This document shows, piece by piece, positions 1 through 5,894 of a stretch of 6,043 nt of DNA. Within the stretch, counting starts at the first letter, position 1, and every line of letters starts with the position of its first letter. Under the pieces are notes generated by a model, which saw only the letters and a program-made list of their open reading frames with translations, was not told the origin of the DNA and did not search any database. The position numbers and the translations under genes are program-made. The stretch is from Desulfobacterales bacterium (GTDB lineage: Bacteria; Desulfobacterota; Desulfobacteria; Desulfobacterales; UBA11574), in assembly GCA_030601485.1 (NCBI GenBank), contig JAUVTO010000120.1:1-6043 (forward strand). The letters run 5' to 3'.

Positions 1-560
1 ATGCCTGAACCGGTTCCCACATCCAGAAAAGAATCACCCTTTTTCAGATATTTTTCAATCATTGTAATGCACATGCAGGTTGTGGGATGGGTTCCGGTAC
101 CAAAAGCCATACCCGGATCGATCTCAAGTATAATTTCACCATGATTCCGGGAATATTCTCTCCATGTGGGTTTCACTACGATATTGTCGGTTATTTTCTC
201 CGGCCGGAAATGGGCTTTCCATACATGTGTCCAGTCTGATTCATTAACATCAGAATAAACAATTTTACATATAATCCCGTTTTTCTTTTCAAGCCTTGCC
301 AGATGGTTTTCAATTATTTCAAGCTGTTTTTCAGTCTGCTCATCATGGAGCAGATAGCCGATTACCGCATAATGTTCGGGCGTTATGGCATCTTTCCCCC
401 AATCTTCCGGATGTTCAATATCCGGCTCTTCCACAACCAGACCCGTTATTCCCAGTTCATAAAAAATATCGGCAATAAGATCTGTTGCCAATTGTTTATT
501 ATGGAAATCAAAAACAACCTTTGCTTCTATCCATTTCATGATTTTTTTTAATTCTGCCAC
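1..560 (-). CDS. prmA: Ribosomal protein L11 methyltransferase PrmA, 3' end missing (runs off window)
   Basis: PrmA is a cytoplasmic S-adenosylmethionine-dependent enzyme that methylates lysines and the N-terminus of ribosomal protein L11. The visible part is 186 codons; the family is usually about 290 residues, so roughly the last 105 lie beyond the left edge. Seen directly, numbering from the GTG at 560: the DWxxxWK segment at 109-115, the family signature DPGMAFGTGTHPTT at 148-161, and SAM-binding motif I LDVGTGSG at 179-186, where the window ends. I prefer the GTG at 558-560 because AGGGTG (568-573) sits 7 bases upstream. The ATG at 537-539, in frame seven codons later, has only an A-rich run before it, although many PrmA proteins begin near MKW, so it remains possible. 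The upstream inverted repeat (570-661) ends 9 bases before the GTG. Family assignment is very secure; the start is less so. Confidence 0.95.
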   Translation of the reverse strand, partial: MAELKKIMKWIEAKVVFDFHNKQLATDLIADIFYELGITGLVVEEPDIEHPEDWGKDAITPEHYAVIGYLLHDEQTEKQLEIIENHLARLEKKNGIICKIVYSDVNESDWTHVWKAHFRPEKITDNIVVKPTWREYSRNHGEIILEIDPGMAFGTGTHPTTCMCITMIEKYLKKGDSFLDVGTGSG

Positions 561-569
561 TAAGGTTCA

Positions 570-661
570 CCCTGTTAAATAGTTCTAAATTTCGCTTAGT
601 ATAGATATTCGATGGTACTTTTTAACAAAAATCGATCCTGGTTCTTCAATATTTAACAGGG
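570..661. repeat. 92-bp MITE-like element with perfect 12-bp terminal inverted repeats
   Basis: CCCTGTTAAATA at 570-581 is repeated exactly in inverted orientation as TATTTAACAGGG at 650-661. A 12-bp exact match this close is unlikely by chance. The 68 bases between are AT-rich and contain no gene. I see no clear target duplication, so a mobile origin is inferred rather than shown; a pair of regulator binding sites is the alternative. The left repeat overlaps the likely Shine-Dalgarno of prmA. Confidence 0.5.
598..628 (-). promoter_or_regulatory. Candidate prmA promoter inside the inverted-repeat element
   Basis: Read on the minus strand, TATACT (598-603) matches the -10 consensus at five of six positions. 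TTGTTA (623-628) is a weak -35 match with a long 19-base spacer. Transcription would begin about 30 bases before the GTG start. The -10 is good, but the spacer and -35 are poor, so this is tentative. Confidence 0.3.
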
Positions 662-696
662 CAGGCGAAGAAAGAATAATTAATATATCCTTTGTG

Positions 697-736
697 CCTG
701 CCCGCCATCGGCTTCGCCTTAGGTGAGGCGGGCGGG
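697..736. repeat. GC-rich hairpin repeat inserted in a short dispersed-type repeat
   Basis: CCTGCCCGCC (697-706) pairs with GGCGGGCGGG (727-736) with a single mismatch, closing a 20-base loop that contains a small GGCTTCGCC hairpin. It lies between the stop of the radical SAM gene and prmA. No T-run follows on either strand, so it does not look like an intrinsic terminator. The flanks TTTGTGCCT and CTTAGTGTCTTGGTGGC would join into one continuous sequence without it, which suggests the hairpin interrupted an older repeat. Confidence 0.5.
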
Positions 737-785
737 TCTTAGTGTCTTGGTGGCAAATATTTTTGGTTCTCTCCGAGCCGTAGGA

Positions 786-2162
786 TCACCGAGCCGGAGG
801 CCGGTTTATCCGGGTTAGGGTAAACTTTTCTTTTGGCGGATTAAAGTAACCGTATGTTAGATTCGGAAAAGATTCTTTTATTTGTCGGAGAATATTTTTC
901 ATTCCCAGAGGACGGCCATGCGATGCAGCATGGGACATGACTTTCCAATATCTTACCGGGTCAAAATTTAAATTCCGCCACTGGATCATGTTTATGGGTT
1001 GCTGATTTAAAAATCGGGTCAAAGAGTGCACTTCTTCCGGGGTGTCGGTAAATCCGGGGCAGTTGAGATAGTTTATAGATACAAATTTGCCCCGGCCAAT
1101 TGCAATGTCTATACTTTTTAATACATCAGAAAAACCATAACCTTTGGGTTGAAAATATGCATCATAGCATTCTTTTCTAAGACTGTTGATACTGATACGG
1201 ATGCTGTCAAGACCCGCATCAAAGAGTTTTTTCAGAATATCGGGTCTGCTTCCATTGGTATTCATGTTAATTGTGCCTCGGCCGGAAACCGAACGTATTT
1301 TTTCTATGGCCGGCGCAATTACGTCGGCGGCTAACAAGGGCTCTCCCTCACACCCCTGCCCGAAACTGACAACGCTTCTTCTCACCCGCACGATATGTTC
1401 AAGGGACACTCCTGCGATCTCTTCGGGCGACGGTTTAAAAGAGATTCTGTCCTGGCTGTGCGGAATCTCGCCATTATGCTGTAACGACAAGCAGCCCAGG
1501 CATCTTGCGTTACATATCTCGGAGGTGGGCAGCGGTGCTTCGTATCTTCCCAGAAAGAAATTTTTGGCCGCCGGACATCCGTATTCCAGAGCACATTTTT
1601 CCAAATGCTTCCTTAGCCGGTTACCCGGAATCTTTTTTTTCATCCGTCTAACACCGTCAATCACATCTTCGAGTTTCATCCGTCTCAAATCCTGCCGCCT
1701 TTCTTTGTCCACCCGTATCACGGCAGATCTGAACCTTCCCCTGTGCCATCCTACCGCTCCGTATGAAAAAAGGGGTAGATATCCGGCGCCGTTGTTTTCC
1801 CTGTAAGCGCTTACATAAGAAATAACATAGCCGGGCGAATTAAAAGCGGCAACCGGGTATATCATTTCACCGGGTGCATATGGATTCTCTCCCACAATAT
1901 CGAGCCTGTTGTTTTCCATATTGTACAAGATTGGTTTTCTATCCGGCATATACATGAGTTCCCCGCCAAAAGGCATATTGATGGTTTCATCGAGTGTCAG
2001 GGGGAGCAGGGAAGGACCGGCCATGCCCACGGCAGCATATCCGTTAAGGTTAAAAATTTCTCCGGCACTATTTGCGACAACGGCGGTTACAAAATTCTTT
2101 TTATTGTGAAGCCGCTTGAACCGGTTGTTTTTTTTCTCGCCCATAGAACCTCTAATTTCCAT
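786..2162 (-). CDS. Radical SAM domain protein, substrate unknown
   Basis: This is a 458-residue protein. The radical SAM cluster motif is CX3CX2C at C217, C221 and C224 (CNARCLGC), which binds the [4Fe-4S] cluster that cleaves S-adenosylmethionine. The usual following elements are present: SFGQGCEGEPLL at 266-277 (a GGEP-like SAM-contact motif), INMNTNGS at 298-305 and SIRISINS at 320-327, so the barrel occupies about 210-400. The first 200 residues match no domain I recognise and include an extra cysteine pair (C190, C196) just before the cluster loop. There is no signal peptide or membrane segment, so it is probably cytoplasmic. The ATG at 2162 gives the longest frame, but the ATG at 2144 has GAGGT just upstream and may be the true start, removing six residues. 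It has no SPASM-like cysteine cluster at the C-terminus. The fold is secure; the reaction cannot be told from sequence or neighbours. Confidence 0.9.
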   Translation of the reverse strand: MEIRGSMGEKKNNRFKRLHNKKNFVTAVVANSAGEIFNLNGYAAVGMAGPSLLPLTLDETINMPFGGELMYMPDRKPILYNMENNRLDIVGENPYAPGEMIYPVAAFNSPGYVISYVSAYRENNGAGYLPLFSYGAVGWHRGRFRSAVIRVDKERRQDLRRMKLEDVIDGVRRMKKKIPGNRLRKHLEKCALEYGCPAAKNFFLGRYEAPLPTSEICNARCLGCLSLQHNGEIPHSQDRISFKPSPEEIAGVSLEHIVRVRRSVVSFGQGCEGEPLLAADVIAPAIEKIRSVSGRGTINMNTNGSRPDILKKLFDAGLDSIRISINSLRKECYDAYFQPKGYGFSDVLKSIDIAIGRGKFVSINYLNCPGFTDTPEEVHSLTRFLNQQPINMIQWRNLNFDPVRYWKVMSHAASHGRPLGMKNILRQIKESFPNLTYGYFNPPKEKFTLTRINRPPAR

Positions 2163-2346
2163 CTTTTTGTCCCGCTAATTCAATTTTCTCTTGTTCATTC
2201 ATACTGTCAATTAACAGACTTATCCTGAAATGTACATCCAAGAGCTCATTCAAAACAGGGCAAACGCATTTGAATCCCAATATAGGGAGAACGCTCCGCG
2301 ACGGCGTGTATCTCTTTCCAACCGACTGAAACTTGTGCTTAAGCAC
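2152..2346 (-). CDS. Doubtful 64-residue reading frame, possibly the remnant 3' end of a disrupted gene
   Basis: I do not recognise this frame. It would start at a GTG (2344-2346) with no Shine-Dalgarno, inside the left arm of the inverted repeat at 2298-2498, so about the first 16 codons are repeat sequence. The part after the repeat (roughly residues 17-64) contains CVCP and a charged C-terminal helix, and has no methionine before MNEQEK near the end. Its TAG stop (2152-2154) lies against the radical SAM start: the stop bases are part of TAGAGGT, the likely ribosome site for the ATG at 2144, an arrangement typical of translational coupling. This may be the tail of a gene that once preceded the radical SAM gene and lost its 5' end to the repeat. 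Chance reading frame is equally possible. Confidence 0.2.
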   Translation of the reverse strand: MLKHKFQSVGKRYTPSRSVLPILGFKCVCPVLNELLDVHFRISLLIDSMNEQEKIELAGQKDGN

Positions 2347-2498
2347 CCGTAAGCCCGAGCCGCGCCAGAGTTATTAAGAACAATTCGTCGCTAAATTATC
2401 CCATTGATTTTTTAAATCATAATTTCATTCGGCTCGGGCTAACGCGCGCTAAAGCCCTTCAAACAGTCAGTCGGTTTCCAAGAGAAACACGCCGTCGC
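2298..2498. repeat. Long imperfect inverted repeat (about 200 bp)
   Basis: Three blocks pair in order: GCGACGGCGTGT (2298-2309) with ACACGCCGTCGC (2487-2498), AACCGACTGA (2320-2329) with TCAGTCGGTT (2467-2476), and AGCCCGAGCC (2352-2361) with GGCTCGGGCT (2431-2440). The stretches between are partly matching. The arms are about 64-68 bases around a 69-base AT-rich loop (2362-2430). No coding potential is visible in the loop. I looked for integron attC cores (GTTRRRY and its complement) and did not find them in the right positions. A non-autonomous mobile element or a structured RNA are both possible. Confidence 0.55.
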
Positions 2499-2622
2499 TA
2501 TGCTGCACCGAAATCAAAAGCGTTTACCATTGACACACAACCGCCATTTAATGCCGGGCACAGTATATAATCATTGAAACCAAACCGATAATATAATATT
2601 ATTTCAAAAACAATCGAGAAAT
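2499..2622. other. AT-rich intergenic spacer with no gene
   Basis: This links the long inverted repeat to the element before yjbQ. It contains -10-like strings, TATAAT at 2566-2571 and again at 2592-2597, and a perfect TTGACA at 2530-2535. None of these is spaced to form a convincing promoter: the gap from TTGACA to the first TATAAT is 30 bases. No reading frame or RNA gene is supported. Confidence 0.4.
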
Positions 2623-2764
2623 GAGACCTTTGAAAAACGTTCAATTTTGTTCAAGTCCAAGAAAGGCGAAAATTTTAACCACAGGAATACATGGAGTATT
2701 TTGAGGATTAAAATTTGAGCCTGACGACGGAATTGGGTAAAAGGGGGCGTTTTTCAAAGGTCTC
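2623..2764. mobile_element. 142-bp MITE-like element with perfect 17-bp terminal inverted repeats
   Basis: GAGACCTTTGAAAAACG (2623-2639) is repeated exactly in inverted orientation at 2748-2764. Further inside, GGCGAAAATTTTAACC (2665-2680) pairs with 2705-2721 apart from a few mismatches, and AATAC (2686-2690) pairs with GTATT (2696-2700), so the element can fold into a near-continuous hairpin. It has no reading frame and is too small to encode a transposase. No exact target duplication is visible (GAAAT on the left, GAATT on the right). It ends 10 bases before the ribosome-binding site of yjbQ, so the yjbQ promoter must lie inside it or read through it. Confidence 0.65.
2715..2743 (+). promoter_or_regulatory. 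Weak candidate yjbQ promoter inside the element
   Basis: TTGAGC (2715-2720) and TAAAAG (2738-2743) are separated by the ideal 17 bases. Each matches its consensus at only four positions. It is the only reasonably spaced pair close to the gene, but it is not strong. Confidence 0.2.
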
Positions 2765-2787
2765 GAATTTTAACGGAGGATGATCCA

Positions 2788-3204
2788 ATGAAAAGTTATC
2801 GAAAAGAGTTGTGGTTCGAAGTGCCGACACGGCGTGCGCTGATTAATATTACCCCTCAGGTTGAAGCCTGCCTTAAAGAAAGCCAAATCCAGGAGGGTCT
2901 GGTACTCTGTAACGCCATGCACATCACAGCATCTGTATTCATCAATGACGATGAATCGGGTCTTCATCATGATTATGACGTCTGGCTTGAAAAGCTGGCG
3001 CCTCATGAACCGGTTTCACAATACCGGCACAATGTAGGAGGAGACAACGCAGATGCGCATATGAAAAGGCAGATCATGGGGCGCGAGGTGGTTGTGGCGG
3101 TGTCACAAGGCCGGCTCGACTTCGGAACCTGGGAGCAAATATTCTACGGAGAGTTTGACGGAAGACGACGTAAGCGGGTTTTGGTCAAAATAATCGGGGA
3201 ATAA
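2788..3204 (+). CDS. yjbQ: YjbQ family protein (UPF0047; secondary thiamine-phosphate synthase-type)
   Basis: This is a complete 138-residue protein, the usual length for the family. Signatures seen: HITASVF (45-51), the hallmark GGDNADAHMK (84-93) with its conserved Asp, Asn and His, IMG (96-98), and GTWEQIFYGEFDG (113-125) followed by a basic strand RRRKRVLVKI. The family is a compact, mostly beta, trimeric cytoplasmic protein. E. coli YjbQ shows weak thiamine-phosphate synthase activity that may be a side reaction, so its real role is unsettled. The ATG is well supported by GGAGGA (2775-2780) seven bases upstream. The gene stands alone: a palindromic element ends 23 bases before the start and the next gene is convergent. 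No thiamine gene or riboswitch is nearby to support a thiamine role here. Confidence 0.93.
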   Translation: MKSYRKELWFEVPTRRALINITPQVEACLKESQIQEGLVLCNAMHITASVFINDDESGLHHDYDVWLEKLAPHEPVSQYRHNVGGDNADAHMKRQIMGREVVVAVSQGRLDFGTWEQIFYGEFDGRRRKRVLVKIIGE

Positions 3205-3238
3205 TCCTCATCTCTTAAGAAACCCGGGTTATGCCGTC

Positions 3239-3369
3239 ATAATGGAAGAATGGAATGCTGGAATGCTGGAATATTGGGGGTAAGGGCGGAAATAAACCAT
3301 TTAAATTGTAAAAAACTCCTTCAAACCCATCATTCCATTCACTCCATTATTCCATTATTCCAATTGTGG
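3239..3369. repeat. TGGAATG-type short repeats in an inverted arrangement between convergent genes
   Basis: TGGAATGC is repeated 2.75 times in tandem at 3251-3272, within a longer run of related units from 3239. Complementary units, TCCATTAT repeated 2.5 times at 3343-3362 and ATTCCATTC just before, lie on the other side. The two halves can pair imperfectly around a spacer of about 47 bases. The region separates the ends of yjbQ and ppiD. Apart from this, 3205-3420 holds no gene and no clear T-tailed terminator. Confidence 0.55.
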
Positions 3370-3420
3370 CGAAGGCCCTAAGTTATGGCTATTTCACGGT
3401 ATTTTTGAAGGATATTCGAA

Positions 3421-5313
3421 CTATTCCAAAAACCCTTCTTTAATGGTAATTTCGCTGTTGCTTCTTATTTGCGCCAGAAATGCATCAAAGACCCTGGCTT
3501 TCTTTTGCTGCATCAATTTTTGCTTTATCGATGTTTTTTCCTTTTCAACCTCTTCAAATTCCGGTGTTTTTCTGTCCCTGAACTGAATAACATAATACCC
3601 TTTTGTACCTTTTATGAGTTTTTCCGGCAATTTTTTTTCAGGTGTAAGTTGAAACGCCGCCTTGGAAACCTCTCGATCAAATCCAATTTTAGGAATCGAA
3701 TCATTGCGTTTAAAAAAACCTGTCGTTGTTGGAGTTAAATTAAACTGTTTGCTTTCCGTGGTTATGGATTTTCCGCTTTTTAAAGCAGTCAGAAACGTAT
3801 TTGCATCCTCTTTCGCTTTTTCTTCCTGCTTTTCTTGTGTTAAATCCACACGGACTTTTTCTTTGACTTGCTTTAGTTCCGGAATTTTTTCGGGAATCTT
3901 TTCGATCACCTGAAGTATATAATATCCGTCTTCAAATTCCTGTATATCGATAATTTCCATAACCGCAAGATTAAAGGCGGCCGATGCAAACTTTGCTCGG
4001 TTTTTGATTCCTTTTTCCGGACCTTTTTTTGTAAAAAAGTCTGTAGTCAAAATTTTCAGGTTTCGTTCTTTTGCTGATTTTAACAGATCATCCCCTTCAA
4101 AAGAAACATCAGAAACCGTCTCTGCTTCGTCGTATGCAAGAATTTTTGCTTTATCTTCGATCAGTTTCTTTTGTATTTTCTTTTTGGCTTCATCAAAAGA
4201 TAAGATAGATGCTTCATTTACCTTTTCAACATTGATAATATGCCATCCGAACCGCGTGCGAACGGGTTCGCTGATTTCCCCGGCTTTCATTGAAAAGGCC
4301 TTATCGGCAAAGGGTCTTACCATGGCATCCCTTTTAAATGTGCCCAGGTATCCTCCCCTGTCTCGGGTTGGTCCTTCTGAATATTTTTTAGCCAGTTCAT
4401 CAAATTTTTTTCCTTCTCTGGCCATCTTCAGGATATTTAAAGCTTTTTTTCTTGCCTTTTCAACATCCTCGGGGCCGGCATTTTGATCGACCTTTAGCAA
4501 AATATGTCGGGCTTCAACCGTTTTCGGTGTTTTAAACTCTTCCTGGTTTTCATCAAAATAATTCTGTATTTCTTCGTCAGAAATTGAAACCTCAGATCGG
4601 TATCTGGCCGGGTCAAAATGCAGGTATCGAACTTTCACCATAGCATCTGTTTTATAATTCTCTTTATGCTTTTCAAAAAATGTTTTTATTTCTTCGCTGG
4701 ACGGTTTGATATCTTTATATTTGTCGGAATCAAACCGTACGAAATCGATATTTACCGATGCATTGGTCCAGTTAATCCATTCTTTGACCTCAGAGTCTGA
4801 AACTTTAACGCTGCTTGTAATGAGATTTGTTACTCTCTCGATAAGCATGGCCTCTTTTTGGGCAATCTCGAATTCTTCGGGGGTCATTCTGAGACGACTC
4901 AACACATTTTGATATATGCGGTTATCAAATACACCGGCTCTCTGAAATGCCTGAATTTGCATAATTGCATGGCCAAGCTCCTTGTCTGAAACACGAAATT
5001 TAAACCTCCTGGATTCCTGAACCAAGAGCTTGTTGTCGATAAGTTGGTTCAAAGCCTGCTCTTTTACCCGAAGCATCTTAATCATATCTTCATTCAAGTT
5101 ATTCCCGAATCTATTGCGTAGCTGTTCAATAAGATTATTATATGCCTCCCTGTATTCATCCAGTGTGATCTGATCTCCATTAACCAGCGCAACCCTATCG
5201 CCTCTTTGTGCCCTGAAACTTCCTACCCCCCAGAATATAAATACAATAACAATAGCGCCTAAAAGTACTTTGATTAACCAGTTACCAGCTTGTTGCCGCA
5301 TGAACCTGAGCAT
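3421..5313 (-). CDS. ppiD: PpiD-type periplasmic chaperone / peptidyl-prolyl cis-trans isomerase (SurA-N and PPIC domains)
   Basis: This is a complete 630-residue protein, close to E. coli PpiD (623). It has a short basic N-terminus, a single membrane anchor at about 11-33 (NWLIKVLLGAIVIVFIFWGV), a SurA-like chaperone region at about 35-200, one parvulin domain at about 266-366, and a degenerate second parvulin-like region with helical tail at about 425-625. In the parvulin domain the two histidines of the active-site fold are present (RHILL, H270; GWHII, H358), as is the RGGYLG loop. The position of Pin1 Cys113 appears to be Gly314 by eye, so isomerase activity may be weak, as for E. coli PpiD. 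PpiD sits in the inner membrane facing the periplasm near SecYEG and assists newly exported proteins. The start is supported by AGAGGG (5319-5324) five bases upstream of the ATG. A palindromic element begins 33 bases upstream, and the gene is probably monocistronic. Confidence 0.93.
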   Translation of the reverse strand: MLRFMRQQAGNWLIKVLLGAIVIVFIFWGVGSFRAQRGDRVALVNGDQITLDEYREAYNNLIEQLRNRFGNNLNEDMIKMLRVKEQALNQLIDNKLLVQESRRFKFRVSDKELGHAIMQIQAFQRAGVFDNRIYQNVLSRLRMTPEEFEIAQKEAMLIERVTNLITSSVKVSDSEVKEWINWTNASVNIDFVRFDSDKYKDIKPSSEEIKTFFEKHKENYKTDAMVKVRYLHFDPARYRSEVSISDEEIQNYFDENQEEFKTPKTVEARHILLKVDQNAGPEDVEKARKKALNILKMAREGKKFDELAKKYSEGPTRDRGGYLGTFKRDAMVRPFADKAFSMKAGEISEPVRTRFGWHIINVEKVNEASILSFDEAKKKIQKKLIEDKAKILAYDEAETVSDVSFEGDDLLKSAKERNLKILTTDFFTKKGPEKGIKNRAKFASAAFNLAVMEIIDIQEFEDGYYILQVIEKIPEKIPELKQVKEKVRVDLTQEKQEEKAKEDANTFLTALKSGKSITTESKQFNLTPTTTGFFKRNDSIPKIGFDREVSKAAFQLTPEKKLPEKLIKGTKGYYVIQFRDRKTPEFEEVEKEKTSIKQKLMQQKKARVFDAFLAQIRSNSEITIKEGFLE

Positions 5314-5330
5314 ATAGTCCCTCTCTATTT

Positions 5331-5359
5331 ATTATTCTCAATATTGACGGTTTCGTAAA
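5331..5359 (-). promoter_or_regulatory. Candidate ppiD promoter whose -35 lies in the element's terminal repeat
   Basis: On the minus strand, TTTACG (5354-5359, four of six) and AATAAT (5331-5336, five of six) are 17 bases apart. The -35 falls inside the terminal repeat of the palindrome at 5346-5496, while the -10 is in unique sequence. Transcription would start only a few bases before the Shine-Dalgarno, giving a very short leader, which lowers confidence. Confidence 0.3.
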
Positions 5360-5496
5360 AAGTCCAACTTCTGCGTTGTGCTGCATTTCGTAATCATTCA
5401 ACGTACGAAAAGTACGCCTCATGATTACAAAATTTGCACGCCTTGAATTTGAACTTTTTACGAAACCGTCTAAATCGAACTTTTTGCGAAGCCATC
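5346..5496. mobile_element. 151-bp palindromic MITE-like element with probable AATATT target duplication
   Basis: The left end GACGGTTTCGTAAAAAGTCC (5346-5365) pairs with the right end GAACTTTTTGCGAAGCCATC (5477-5496) at 16 of 20 positions. It pairs even better, 19 of 20, with an inner copy of the right end at 5451-5470. Both ends are flanked directly by AATATT (5340-5345 and 5497-5502), which looks like a target-site duplication. Interior arms also pair: GTAATCAT near 5390 with ATGATTAC near 5421, around AACGTACGAAAAGTACGCC. No reading frame is present, so it would need a transposase from elsewhere. Confidence 0.7.
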
Positions 5497-5600
5497 AATA
5501 TTGTTCATTGTAACTTCTCAATAGATTAGAAGCCAGGTCGCCATCATCATTTAATTCACCAGAATTTTTTGAAAAGTTACTGTTCATTCAAATATACGAT

Positions 5601-5861
5601 TTAAATTATTACCGAAACAGGCTTCACATGTCGATCGATCTTTGTCCCCACAGTCTCTAAACAAAACGCACACAAATATATATACTTGTCACCTTCAGGC
5701 AGAACAAGCAGAAGTCGCTTGCGAACCGGAACCGGACGTTTGCACTTTGGACAATAAAGCTCTGTAGCATCAAAATCCTTATACACTCCGACTTGTTTGG
5801 TCTTAGGAGGAGTATTTGCTGCCGATAGTCTATTAAATGTTGGCAAGTTATTTGGAGTCAT
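5601..5861 (-). CDS. Small zinc-ribbon protein of unknown function
   Basis: This is an 86-residue protein with two CXXC knuckles, CPKC (37-40) and CAFC (64-67), 23 residues apart and linked by a basic strand (VRKRLLLVLPEGDKY) that fits the beta hairpin of a zinc ribbon. Residues 1-25 are polar and proline-rich, probably flexible, followed by VGVYKDFD before the first knuckle. There is no signal peptide or membrane segment, so it is probably cytoplasmic. Such proteins bind Zn through four cysteines and often contact nucleic acid or protein partners; I do not recognise a named family. The ATG at 5859-5861 has AAGG (5868-5871) six bases upstream. It shares a strand with ppiD but is separated by nearly 290 bases containing a palindromic element, so joint transcription is doubtful. 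Confidence 0.8.
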   Translation of the reverse strand: MTPNNLPTFNRLSAANTPPKTKQVGVYKDFDATELYCPKCKRPVPVRKRLLLVLPEGDKYIYLCAFCLETVGTKIDRHVKPVSVII

Positions 5862-5894
5862 GCTTTACCTTATCAAGTATCGATTGTCATTCTT

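Noticed and set aside
296..551. Two overlapping plus-strand open frames
   Set aside because: Both are shadows of prmA, which has clear family signatures on the other strand.
697..736. Rho-independent terminator for the radical SAM gene
   Set aside because: The stem is strong but is followed by AGGCACAAAGG-type sequence rather than a T-run on the minus strand.
1186..1806. 206-codon plus-strand open frame
   Set aside because: It lies entirely antisense to the radical SAM gene, whose protein carries recognisable motifs; no ribosome site or protein family match is visible.
2298..2498. Integron attC-like recombination site
   Set aside because: The large imperfect dyad suggested it, but the GTTRRRY core and its inverse are not present at the expected ends, and no cassette-like gene or integrase is visible.
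2530..2571. TTGACA ... TATAAT promoter upstream of yjbQ
   Set aside because: Both hexamers are perfect but 30 bases apart, far outside the workable spacing; the nearby TTGAAA and second TATAAT are only 12 apart.
2770..3006. 78-codon minus-strand open frame
   Set aside because: It is antisense to yjbQ, which matches its family from end to end.
4004..4486. 160-codon plus-strand open frame
   Set aside because: It is antisense to the parvulin part of ppiD, and its serine/phenylalanine-rich translation is typical of the reverse of lysine/glutamate-rich coding sequence.
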